A DNA stretch of 64,000 bases from Sanguibacter keddieii (GTDB lineage Bacteria > Actinomycetota > Actinomycetes > Actinomycetales > Actinomycetaceae): positions 1 through 64,000 of the forward strand of contig NZ_JVOJ01000038.1 of assembly GCF_001064145.1 (NCBI RefSeq), in the 5' to 3' direction. Positions 16,597 through 25,149 of the stretch are shown here, one piece after another. Both the position numbers and the translations under genes were made by a program. Within the stretch, counting starts at the first letter, position 1; every line of letters begins with the position of its first letter. The notes beneath the pieces were generated by a model that did not search any database, was not told the origin of the DNA, and saw only the letters and a list, made by a program, of their open reading frames with translations.

Positions 16597-17843
16597 TTCA
16601 GTTCCTCCACGATCGAGTCGACGGCCGCGAGCGCGCTGGCCAGCGCGATTCCTTCGCCGCTCTTTTCACGCCAGCGGGTGGCGCCGGCCAGGTTGCCTCC
16701 GGCCGCGTACAGGTTGGGGCACACGGGCGCGCCTTCCTCGTTCAGGACGCGCATGTTGTCGTCGACGGCGAGGCCGGAGAGGAAAAGGGGCTGGTCCTCG
16801 CCCCAGAAGTCGGCGTGCAGGAGCTGTCCGGAGGCGCCCATGACGGGCAGCCCGCAGATGGTCTCGCGCACGGTGCCGTAGGAGTCCATGTCGAGGGCTC
16901 CGGATTCGAAGCCGCCGGCGGCCAGGATGAGGGAACGCGTTTCCACAACCGTGGAGCGTCCCGCGCTAGCGTACTCGACGGCGCTGACGCGTCCACCCGC
17001 CGTGTGCACGGCCTTGATCGGGGATCCGAGGACGACGCGGCACTTCTCGGAGGCAATGCGGGTGAGCAGGGCGTTCAGGCGCATGCCGGGCACCGACGGG
17101 GGCTGGATCGGGATCTCAAAGACGGGGTGGCCGAGCTTGTCCGCCAGGTCGCGCCACGCGTTCGGGTCGTCGAGGCCGAGGACGGCGGGCAGGCCGACGA
17201 TCTCTCCATCGTCGAGGAGAGGGCGGATCTGGTTCGCCAGGCGCGCGCGGTTCTCCTCGCGGTCGAGGCTGCGCGCGTGGTTGGTGCCGGTCGAGTCGAC
17301 CTCACCCTCACGCACGACGTAGTCGACGGACAGGGCGCGGGCCTTGATCGGGGCACCGTCGGGCCCGGTTTGGCGCGTCAGGTTTTCGGCGACGAGGCCG
17401 GGGTAGAAGTCCTTGAAACGGGCCAGTCCCACGATGGCGTAGCGGGTGCCCGCCTGGGGGATGCCGGCCTCCATGGAGGGTGGGATCAGGCAGGTGGGGC
17501 GCAGCGCACCAACGCCGGTGGGGATGCGCACGTTGCGCGTCTCGTCGCCGATGAGGGCGTCCGCGCCGACGAGGTCACGCAACCACGCGACGGACGCGCC
17601 GACGAAGTCGGGGGTGACGTGGCTGTAGGGGTGAGTGGGGCGGGAGGCCACGTGGGCTTCCAGAGCCTCGAGAGGCTTGTCGACCGGCTCGGGGCGGTAG
17701 CCGAGGATGTCGACCGTTCCCGCGCCAAGCTGGATTCCGCCCACGCCCTTCGTGACGAGGGTGACGCTCAGTCCCGCGTCAGCTGCCTTAATTGCTGCGG
17801 CCAGGCCTGCCAGGCCAGCGCCGATAACGACGACGTCCCTCAT
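16593..17843 (-). CDS. glpB: Anaerobic glycerol-3-phosphate dehydrogenase subunit B
   Basis: 416 aa flavoprotein subunit. The N-terminal FAD/NAD-binding fold VVVIGAGLAGLAAAIKAADAG (first 24 residues) sets the start at ATG 17843, which overlaps the glpA stop by ATGA. The C-terminal GNLAGATRWREKSGEGIALA is the usual FAD-contacting end. It acts with GlpA (catalytic) and GlpC (membrane anchor) in oxidation of glycerol-3-phosphate to DHAP with fumarate, nitrate or a bd oxidase as final acceptor system. Confidence 0.93.
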   Translation of the reverse strand: MRDVVVIGAGLAGLAAAIKAADAGLSVTLVTKGVGGIQLGAGTVDILGYRPEPVDKPLEALEAHVASRPTHPYSHVTPDFVGASVAWLRDLVGADALIGDETRNVRIPTGVGALRPTCLIPPSMEAGIPQAGTRYAIVGLARFKDFYPGLVAENLTRQTGPDGAPIKARALSVDYVVREGEVDSTGTNHARSLDREENRARLANQIRPLLDDGEIVGLPAVLGLDDPNAWRDLADKLGHPVFEIPIQPPSVPGMRLNALLTRIASEKCRVVLGSPIKAVHTAGGRVSAVEYASAGRSTVVETRSLILAAGGFESGALDMDSYGTVRETICGLPVMGASGQLLHADFWGEDQPLFLSGLAVDDNMRVLNEEGAPVCPNLYAAGGNLAGATRWREKSGEGIALASALAAVDSIVEELK

Positions 17844-19426
17844 CGAACAACCTCCTCGCTGGGAGCGGGCAGGTGCTCGACGTCGAGCGTGCCCTCGTGA
17901 ATCCAGGCGTCCAGTGCGGCCTGCCTGGCTTGCTTGCCGAACATGATGGGCCACAATCCGATCCAGCGGTTCTTCAGGAAGATGCGCAGGAGGGAGTTGG
18001 CGCGCATCGAGTCGATGTCACCGCGCTCGTGAGCGATGCCCGCGGCGCGCTGGGAGCAGAAGCCGCCCTGGCAGGGCCCCATGCCCAGGCGCATCTGGCG
18101 ACGCACGTCGTCGAGCTGACCCTTGGGCAGGGTGTCCATAACGTTTTCGAGCATGGCTCGCGTGGCCATCTCGCACTCGCAGATGATCTGCTCATGGGAG
18201 GGAGATTCATTGCGCGATTCGACATTGTCGAGGCGGTGGCCGATCGTGTACAGACGCTCTTCCTTGGCCGGCGGGACGGCCTCGTCGGCTGTCTTGCAGG
18301 CGCGCTGCTCACCCATCTCCTCGCACATGATGTCGACGATGCGCTCGGCCATCAGACGGTAGGTGGTGAGCTTGCCGCCCGCGATGGTGAGCATGCCGTA
18401 GACGCCGTCGCGCGTGTTGTGGTCGATGATGCTCATGCCGCGCGCCATGTGGCGGGTGTCGGTCGAGGACACGCGCGAGTCCTTGATGAGGGGGCGCGCG
18501 CCGGCCCAGGCGTGGACGGCGCGGGACTTGCGGAAGCCCGGGATCATGGCCTCGCCGGAGTCGAGCATCTGCTGGACCTGGTCGGCGGGGATAGACAGGT
18601 GATCCGGGTCGTCGGCCTTGAGGTCTGTCGTGCCGATGATGCACACGGTGTGGTCGGGCACGAGGATGTCGCCGTCGGCGGGCCACACGCAGCGGTTAAT
18701 GACCGACTGGCTCAGTCGGTGGTTCATCGCGATCATGATGCCGGCGCCAGGGACGACATCGACGCCGTGGCAATCCGCCATGGCGGCGATCTGCCCAGCC
18801 CAGGGGCCACCGCAGTTGAGGACAAAGCCACATTCGATGCGCACGTCCTCGCCCCCGCGCTCGTCGTGGACGATGACGGCGCTGATGCGCTCGTCTTTGC
18901 GTTCGATGGAGGTGACGCGGTGGTAGGTCAGGACCTGCGCCCCGTATGCCTGTGCGGAACGGATCGCTCCCCAGGTCATTTGCCAGCCATCAACCGTGCC
19001 GTCCTGGACCTCGAAGGCGCGCTTGATGCGCGGGTCCAGGCGGGGTTCGCGACGCAGCGCCTCGGCGATGGAGATTTCGGCGGCGGGTACCTTTGCAGCC
19101 GCTGCACGGGCCAGGAACTGGTCCGCGTACTCCTCATCGTCCTGGGCGGTCACGACGAAGATGCCTCCGGTGGCCTCGACGGCGTTGGCGTTGATGCGCT
19201 TGACGATCTCGTTTTCTTCGGCGCACTCGGTGGCCGACTCAGGATCGGACGCAATGTAGCGGCCGCCCGAGTGGAGCAGACCGTGGAAGCGACCGGAGGT
19301 TCCCTGAGCGATGTCCGCCCGGTCCACAAGGACGGCTGAGAAGCCGCGCATGGCGACGTCGCGGACGACGCCGGCACCGGTGGATCCGCCACCGATGACG
19401 CACACGTCAGTGCGAAGTGTCTTCAC
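17840..19426 (-). CDS. glpA: Anaerobic glycerol-3-phosphate dehydrogenase subunit A
   Basis: 528 aa catalytic FAD subunit. GGGSTGAGVVRDVAMRG is the FAD motif near residue 13. The C-terminal BFD-like [2Fe-2S] region has CECEMATRAM and GMGPCQGGFC, which distinguishes GlpA from the aerobic GlpD. GTG 19426 is chosen because GAAGGGA lies 9 nt upstream; GTG 19444 would add six residues with an SD that is too close. Head of the glpABC operon; two palindromes lie in its 5' region. No glpF or glpK is adjacent. Confidence 0.93.
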   Translation of the reverse strand: MKTLRTDVCVIGGGSTGAGVVRDVAMRGFSAVLVDRADIAQGTSGRFHGLLHSGGRYIASDPESATECAEENEIVKRINANAVEATGGIFVVTAQDDEEYADQFLARAAAAKVPAAEISIAEALRREPRLDPRIKRAFEVQDGTVDGWQMTWGAIRSAQAYGAQVLTYHRVTSIERKDERISAVIVHDERGGEDVRIECGFVLNCGGPWAGQIAAMADCHGVDVVPGAGIMIAMNHRLSQSVINRCVWPADGDILVPDHTVCIIGTTDLKADDPDHLSIPADQVQQMLDSGEAMIPGFRKSRAVHAWAGARPLIKDSRVSSTDTRHMARGMSIIDHNTRDGVYGMLTIAGGKLTTYRLMAERIVDIMCEEMGEQRACKTADEAVPPAKEERLYTIGHRLDNVESRNESPSHEQIICECEMATRAMLENVMDTLPKGQLDDVRRQMRLGMGPCQGGFCSQRAAGIAHERGDIDSMRANSLLRIFLKNRWIGLWPIMFGKQARQAALDAWIHEGTLDVEHLPAPSEEVVR

Positions 19427-19450
19427 CGTTAAAATTCCCTTCACCTCTTG

Positions 19451-19467
19451 ATGAGGAAGTGCCTCAT
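19451..19467. promoter_or_regulatory. Palindrome in the glpA leader
   Basis: ATGAGG-aagtg-CCTCAT, perfect 6-bp arms, 25 nt upstream of the glpA start. It may be a regulator site or a small RNA hairpin near the SD. Confidence 0.4.
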
Positions 19468-19521
19468 TGCTCTCTCCATCATGCCCCTACACACCCCTTC
19501 TGCACGAATGCACACACCGCT

Positions 19522-19537
19522 GTGCACATATGTGCAC
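19522..19537. promoter_or_regulatory. 16-bp perfect palindrome between glpA and pepO
   Basis: GTGCACATATGTGCAC is fully self-complementary and sits about 95 nt upstream of glpA in the divergent promoter region. Its symmetry resembles binding sites of dimeric HTH regulators (CRP/FNR- or GlpR-like use), but I cannot assign the factor. Confidence 0.5.
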
Positions 19538-19680
19538 GACGGAGGCACATCAAACTGACATCCGCACTCCCCCGCACAATTCCACGAGAAAATGGCGAAT
19601 TACGTCCCATACCCATCACGAAAATACGGTCGACGCGCGCCTCGTGAACACTCATCCCACGCGACCCCCGCCTCTCCCCC

Positions 19681-19686
19681 TAGAGT
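19681..19686 (+). promoter_or_regulatory. -10 element of a leaderless pepO promoter
   Basis: TAGAGT followed by 6 nt and the ATG at 19693. The preceding bases (cccctagagtt) match those before the permease gene at 3595-3604. Confidence 0.45.
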
Positions 19687-19692
19687 TAAGGC

Positions 19693-21714
19693 ATGACGAA
19701 CACACTGCTGGCCCGAGTCCTCGACACCGCGAACATCGATTCAACGGTGCGTCCCCAGGACGATTTCTATCGCCACGTCAACGGCACGTGGCTGGCGACC
19801 CACACAATCCCCGCAGACCGCCCCATGGACGGAGCGTTCCACACGCTGCGCGACGCATCAGAAAAGTACGCGCGCGCCATCGCCCAGGACGCAGCCGACG
19901 GCTCCCTGGGCGATCCGGATGCGCAGCGCATCGCCACACTGTGGACTCAGTTCCTCGACGAGGACACCATCGAAGAAGCCGGCGCCACTCCCCTGCGCCC
20001 CGACCTCGACGCAATTCATGCCTGCACCACCCACGAGGAACTCGCCCGCGAGATGGGCCGCCTCATGCGTGAAGGCATCGGAGGCCTCGTCGGCGCATAC
20101 GTGGGCACCGACCCGCATGATTCCTCCCGCTACATGGTTTCCCTCGTCCAGTCCGGAATCGGTCTGCCCGACGAGGCCTACTACCGTGAGGACGACTACG
20201 CGCCGATCCGCGAGGCCTACGTCGCGCATACCGCCCGCCTCCTTGGCCTCGCCGGCGTGGCAGACCCCGAGGGCGCAGCGACGCGCATCATGGAGCTGGA
20301 GACCGAGGTCGCCTCGCACCACCGTGACTCCGTGACCAATCGCGACCCGCTACTCTCCGACAACCCGACCCCCTGGGAGGAGATTGCCTCCCTCGCCCCT
20401 GGCTTCGACTGGGACGCGTGGGCACAGGGCGCGCGCATGCCCGTCGCCGGCCTCGTCGTGAACGTCGACCAGCCCGACTTCCTCATCGCCGCCGCCGCCC
20501 TGTGGGCCAGCACCGATCTGTCCGTGCTCAAGGAGTGGCTGAGCGCCTCGGCGATCGACTGCCACGCGTCGCTCTTGTCGAGCGATTTCGTGAACGAGAA
20601 CTTCGACTTCCACGGCCGCACCCTGTCCGGCACGGAGGAACTGCGTCCGCGCTGGAAGCGCGCCCTCGGACTCATCGAGGCCTACCTGGGCGAGGCCATG
20701 GGCCGCGCGTGGGTGGCCCGCCACTTCCCACCCGACGCTAAGGAGGCCATGGACGCGCTGGTGCGCCGCCTCCTCGACGCCTACGGCGAGTCGATCCGTG
20801 GCCTCGACTGGATGAGCGAGGACACCAAGGTCAAGGCGCTGGACAAGCTCGCGACCTTCAACCCCAAGATCGGCTACCCCGTCAAGTGGCGCGACTACTC
20901 GACGCTACATCTGGATCCCAAGACCACGATCGTCGAGAACGTGCGCGCCGCCAACGCTCACGCCACCGACCGCGAATGGGCCAAGCTGGGCCGCCCGGTG
21001 GACCGCGACGAGTGGTACATGACCCCCCAGACGGTCAACGCCTACTACAACCCCACCCAGAACGAGATCGTCTTCCCCGCCGCGATCCTTCAGCCTCCGT
21101 TCTTCGACACCGAGGCCGACGACGCAGTGAACTTCGGCGCGATCGGCGCGGTCATCGGCCACGAAATCGGACACGGCTTCGACGACCAGGGCTCGCGCTA
21201 CGACGGGGAGGGAAACCTGTCGAACTGGTGGACCGACGAGGACCGCGCCGCGTTCGAAGATCGCACGCACGCCCTCATCGAGCAGTATGACGCGCTCACC
21301 CCCGCAATCCTGCTGGAGCAGGGCGAGGAATCAGAGGAGGGCGGCGAACGCACGCTCCCCCACGTCAACGGCGCGCTCACGATCGGTGAGAACATCGGCG
21401 ACCTCGGCGGCCTGACGATCGCCTGGAAGGCCTGGGTGGCCTCGCTCGCCGAGCAGGGGCTGACCCCGCACACCACCCCCGTCATCGACGGCATCACGGG
21501 ACCTCAGCGCTTCTTCTACTCGTGGGCCCGCGCCTGGCGCACGGCCACGCGCCCCCAGTTCGCACGCCAGATGCTGGCGATCGACCCCCACTCTCCCGCT
21601 GAGTTCCGCTGCAACCAGGTACTGCGAAACCTTGACACTTTCGCCGAGGCGTTCGACGTCACCCCCGACGACAAGATGTGGCTGGAACCCTCCCAGCGCG
21701 TCACCATCTGGTGA
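19693..21714 (+). CDS. M13 family (neprilysin/PepO-like) metallopeptidase
   Basis: 673 aa zinc endopeptidase. The catalytic HEIGH is at residues 490-494 (VIGHEIGHGFDDQGSRYD), with the third zinc ligand in GENIGDLGGL near residue 565. The substrate-binding NAYYNPTQNEIVFPAAILQP precedes, and the family C-terminus ends with a tryptophan, as is usual. There is no signal peptide or TM segment, so it is cytoplasmic, as in other actinobacterial PepO proteins. It probably trims peptides together with the adjacent PepN. Confidence 0.95.
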   Translation: MTNTLLARVLDTANIDSTVRPQDDFYRHVNGTWLATHTIPADRPMDGAFHTLRDASEKYARAIAQDAADGSLGDPDAQRIATLWTQFLDEDTIEEAGATPLRPDLDAIHACTTHEELAREMGRLMREGIGGLVGAYVGTDPHDSSRYMVSLVQSGIGLPDEAYYREDDYAPIREAYVAHTARLLGLAGVADPEGAATRIMELETEVASHHRDSVTNRDPLLSDNPTPWEEIASLAPGFDWDAWAQGARMPVAGLVVNVDQPDFLIAAAALWASTDLSVLKEWLSASAIDCHASLLSSDFVNENFDFHGRTLSGTEELRPRWKRALGLIEAYLGEAMGRAWVARHFPPDAKEAMDALVRRLLDAYGESIRGLDWMSEDTKVKALDKLATFNPKIGYPVKWRDYSTLHLDPKTTIVENVRAANAHATDREWAKLGRPVDRDEWYMTPQTVNAYYNPTQNEIVFPAAILQPPFFDTEADDAVNFGAIGAVIGHEIGHGFDDQGSRYDGEGNLSNWWTDEDRAAFEDRTHALIEQYDALTPAILLEQGEESEEGGERTLPHVNGALTIGENIGDLGGLTIAWKAWVASLAEQGLTPHTTPVIDGITGPQRFFYSWARAWRTATRPQFARQMLAIDPHSPAEFRCNQVLRNLDTFAEAFDVTPDDKMWLEPSQRVTIW

Positions 21715-21829
21715 AAGCGTGTCCCAGCTGACAAATTACGGCGCGCCCCGCGCAATCACACCCAACACATGACAACATAGGAATGTTGAGCGCAACAGCG
21801 CCCCCATTCCATCGACGGAAAGGCAACCC

Positions 21830-24394
21830 ATGCCAGGCCTGAACCTGACTCGCGAGGAAGCGACCGAGCGCGCCTCGATCATTTCCTCTGTGACCCGCTA
21901 TGAGATCTCCCTGGACCTCACGCGCGGAGACACCGACTTCGGTTCATTCACCCGCATCGAGTTCGACGCGCGCGAAGGCGCCTCCACGTTCGCTGACCTC
22001 GTGTCCAACAACGTCCACTCGATCACGCTGAACGGCAACGCCCTGGACCCCTTCTCGGTACACCAGGACAACCGAATCACGCTGGAGAACCTTGCCGAGC
22101 ACAACGTCCTCGAAGTGGAGGCGTCCTGCCAGTACATGCACACGGGCGAGGGCCTGCACCGCTTCGTCGACCCCGCTGACGGCCAGGCCTACACCTACTC
22201 CCAGTTCGAGGTTCCGGACGCCCGCCGCGTCTACACGACCTTCGAACAGCCTGACCTGAAGTCCACCTTCACCCTGACAGTCAAGGCCCCCAAGGGCTGG
22301 AAGGTCTTCTCCAACGCGCCGACCCCGACCCCCGAGGAAGATGGCGAGGCTTGGATCTACCGCTTCGCGACCACCGAGGTCATGTCGACCTACATCACCG
22401 CGATCGTCGCCGGCCCCTACGAGGGCACGACGGCCACGCTGACCTCCTCCGACGGCCGCACGATCGACCTGGGCGTGTACGCCCGCGCCTCGATCGTCGA
22501 GCACCTGGATGCCGACGAGATCATCGAGATCACCCGTCAGGGCTTCGAGTTCTTCGAGGGCGCCTACGGCATCGCCTACCCCTTCACCAAGTACGACCAG
22601 ATCTTCGTGCCCGAATACAACGCGGGCGCCATGGAGAACGCCGGCTGCGTCACCTTCCGCGACGCCTACGTGTTCCGCACGCGTCCCACCGAGGCTCAGA
22701 TGGAGGCTCGCGCCAACACAATCCTGCACGAGCTCGCGCACATGTGGTTCGGCGACCTGGTCACCATGAAGTGGTGGAACGACCTGTGGCTCAACGAGTC
22801 CTTCGCCGAATTCATGAGCCACCTGGCCCTGGCCGAGGCCACCAAGTACACCGAAGGCTGGACGGGCTTCATGGTCCGCAAGGACTGGGGCCTCAAGCAG
22901 GATCAGCTGCCCACGACCCACCCGATCACGGCCGAGATCCGCGACCTGGCCGACGTCGAGGTCAACTTCGACGGCATCACCTACGCCAAGGGTGCCTCCG
23001 TGCTGCGCCAGCTCGTCTCCTACGTGGGTCGCGACGCGTTCTTCGCGGGCCTGCACGAGTACCTGACGAAGCACTCCTACGCCAACGCCACGCTGGACGA
23101 CCTGCTCTCCGAGCTGGCCGCCGCCTCGGGCCGCGACCTGGCCTCGTGGTCGAAGGTGTGGCTGGAGGAAGCCGGCGTGACGCTCCTGCGTCCGATCATC
23201 ACGACCGCCGAGGACGGCACGATCGAGCGCCTCGAGATCACCCAGGAAGCCTTCTCCGAGGGCGCTTCCCTGCGCCCGCACCGCATGGGAGTGGCAGGCT
23301 ACTCGCTGACCGAGGAGGGCGCGCTGGCCCAGGTATTCCGCGAGGAGCTCGACATTGATGGCGCTTCCACGGTGATCGAGGCCGCCGCGGGCATCGCCCG
23401 CCCGGACTTCATTCTCGTCAACGACGGCGACCTCGGCTACGCCAAGGTGCGCCTCGACGAGCAGTCGCTGGCCTTCGCGATCAACAACATCACCAAGTTC
23501 ACGGATTCGCTGACCCGCGGCGTCGTCATGGCATCCGCCTGGGACATGACCCGTGACGGCGAGATGCCGGCACGCGACTACCTGAACCTGGCGCTGCGCG
23601 CCGTTCCCGTCGAGGACAACATGAGCCTCCTGACGCTCACCCTGCGTCACATCGACGAGGCCGTGCGCACCTTCGTGGCACCGCAGTACCGCGCCGAGGC
23701 CGCCGAGGACACGGGCCGTCGCCTGCTCCTCCTGGCTCGCACGGCCACCTCCGGCTCCGACGCGCAGCGTATGCTCGTCGCCGCCGCGGCCCGTAACGCG
23801 ACCAGCCCCGAGCAGTTCGAAGCCATCCGCGCCCTCTACGACGGCACCCAGACCCTGGATGGCCTGGACCTCGATGTCGACCTCAAGTGGGACCTGCTGA
23901 TCGCTCTCGTGCGCGGCAATGCCGCCACCGAGGAGGACATCGCAGCCCTGGAGGCCACCGACGACACGATGACCGGCCACCAGAACGCGGCCGCCGCTCG
24001 TGCGACCCGCGAGGGCGAGTGGATCAAAGCCGACGTATGGGACAAGGTCCTCACCGACACCTCGATCCCCAACGACACCCGCTGGGCGATGATCTCGGGC
24101 TTCTGGGCTCAGGCGCGCACCACCCCGTCGGCTTACGCCGGCTACGTGGGCGAGTACTTCGAGGCCCTGGCGGGCATCTGGGAGACCTTCACCTTCCACA
24201 CCGCCGAGGACCTCACGACGCTGCTCTTCCCGAACGCGCTGGCGGGCTACGTCCCCGAGGTCGACGTGGTCGCCTCCGGCAAGGCCTGGATCGAGGCTCA
24301 CGCGGACGCGTCCGCCGGCACGATCCGCATCATCCGCGAGCTCATCGACGTGTGTGAGCGTCAGATTGCCAACCAGGCGGTGGACGCGGGCTGA
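21830..24394 (+). CDS. pepN: Aminopeptidase N (M1 family)
   Basis: 854 aa zinc aminopeptidase that removes N-terminal residues from peptides in the cytoplasm. Motifs: the exopeptidase GAMEN at residues 266-270, HELAHMWFGDLV at 300-311 (zinc His300/His304), and the third ligand in WLNESFAEF near residue 323. The ERAP1-like C-terminal domain fills the rest. The length matches the actinobacterial PepN group. SD AAAGG is upstream of ATG 21830, 115 nt after the M13 peptidase. A strong terminator follows. Confidence 0.96.
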   Translation: MPGLNLTREEATERASIISSVTRYEISLDLTRGDTDFGSFTRIEFDAREGASTFADLVSNNVHSITLNGNALDPFSVHQDNRITLENLAEHNVLEVEASCQYMHTGEGLHRFVDPADGQAYTYSQFEVPDARRVYTTFEQPDLKSTFTLTVKAPKGWKVFSNAPTPTPEEDGEAWIYRFATTEVMSTYITAIVAGPYEGTTATLTSSDGRTIDLGVYARASIVEHLDADEIIEITRQGFEFFEGAYGIAYPFTKYDQIFVPEYNAGAMENAGCVTFRDAYVFRTRPTEAQMEARANTILHELAHMWFGDLVTMKWWNDLWLNESFAEFMSHLALAEATKYTEGWTGFMVRKDWGLKQDQLPTTHPITAEIRDLADVEVNFDGITYAKGASVLRQLVSYVGRDAFFAGLHEYLTKHSYANATLDDLLSELAAASGRDLASWSKVWLEEAGVTLLRPIITTAEDGTIERLEITQEAFSEGASLRPHRMGVAGYSLTEEGALAQVFREELDIDGASTVIEAAAGIARPDFILVNDGDLGYAKVRLDEQSLAFAINNITKFTDSLTRGVVMASAWDMTRDGEMPARDYLNLALRAVPVEDNMSLLTLTLRHIDEAVRTFVAPQYRAEAAEDTGRRLLLLARTATSGSDAQRMLVAAAARNATSPEQFEAIRALYDGTQTLDGLDLDVDLKWDLLIALVRGNAATEEDIAALEATDDTMTGHQNAAAARATREGEWIKADVWDKVLTDTSIPNDTRWAMISGFWAQARTTPSAYAGYVGEYFEALAGIWETFTFHTAEDLTTLLFPNALAGYVPEVDVVASGKAWIEAHADASAGTIRIIRELIDVCERQIANQAVDAG

Positions 24395-24409
24395 TCAGCC
24401 TCGCGACAA

Positions 24410-24447
24410 CGCCAGGGGGCGTGGCCACGCGGCCACGCCCCCTGGCG
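24410..24447 (+). terminator. Very strong stem-loop after pepN
   Basis: CGCCAGGGGGCGTGGCC (24410-24426), loop ACGC, GGCCACGCCCCCTGGCG (24431-24447): a perfect 17-bp stem starting 15 nt after the stop. Confidence 0.8.
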
Positions 24448-24639
24448 TCTATCTCGCCCGCACCGCTAACAACGAGGGCTTTCACCAAGAAGGCAAAACT
24501 GCCGACGACGCAACTGCGCAGCACCCGCAATTTGCATGCCGGGCCTGCGTAGCTACTGTGTGGCCGTCTGAAGATGTTGAATCTTCCCGATCGGGCGTAA
24601 CGCCTCATCAACGCGCCTTTGACCAAGTTGCGGCAGGCA

Positions 24640-24733
24640 GCATTACACCAGTTAAGGAGCATTACACCAGTTAGGGAGCATTACACCACCTCCGAGCTGG
24701 TGTAATACCCCCTAAGTGGTGTAACACCACTTA
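24640..24733. repeat. Array of TTACACCA repeats in direct and inverted orientation
   Basis: Two near-identical 19-bp units (GCATTACACCAGTTAAGGA at 24640 and GCATTACACCAGTTAGGGA at 24659) and a third GCATTACACCA at 24678 are followed by an inverted TGGTGTAAT (24698-24706). The array ends with the 21-bp palindrome TAAGTGGTGTAACACCACTTA (24713-24733). The core is TTACACCA/TGGTGTAA, five to six copies in under 100 bp. No gene overlaps it. It looks like a cluster of binding sites or a remnant of a mobile-element end; the binding factor is unknown. Confidence 0.75.
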
Positions 24734-25070
24734 GCAACAAACCCACGTGCGGTGCCCTGTGCTCACAAGCCGCTTCACGTGCTCCCGATCGAACCTCGAC
24801 TCGCCGGCCCGCACCACACGACATCGAGCCCATGTGCGGCCCCCTTGAGACAGCGACCGAACCACCTCAGCTCAACCCCCACTCTCCCCTCTACCGCAAC
24901 GTCGCGCGCGCTCAGCAAGAAGGTACTCAACAATATTGCTCTCAACAACTCAGACAAGCACACTCAACCTTCTTGGCGATGCAATAGTTGCCCATCCGTC
25001 TCAAACGGCTCGAAGGCGCACCCCCTCAGCAAACGATCATGCTGCAGTCACAGATCCACAGGCACGAAAA
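24734..25070. other. Gene-free stretch, no recognisable content
   Basis: Between the repeat array and the CAP-gene terminator I see no credible coding frame: the open frames have no SD, unusual composition and no motif. GC is lower than average in 24900-25020. Confidence 0.5.
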
Positions 25071-25109
25071 GCCTCCCGTTTCTTGGAGATCTTCCAAGAA
25101 ACGGGAGGC
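25071..25109 (-). terminator. Rho-independent terminator of the CAP-domain gene
   Basis: A perfect 17-bp stem (25071-25087 with 25093-25109, loop GATCT) followed on the minus strand by TTTT. It lies about 40 nt beyond the gene's stop. Confidence 0.85.
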
Positions 25110-25149
25110 AGTTCGTTGAAGGACCAAGCCGAGGCTTGAGAGCGCAGCG

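Noticed and set aside
22351-23358. Arg/Pro-rich frame inside pepN
   Set aside because: Same-strand out-of-frame shadow; the motifs of PepN are in the other frame.
24640-24733. IS terminal inverted repeat
   Set aside because: No transposase remnant on either side and the repeats are multiple and mixed in orientation; kept as an unexplained repeat array.
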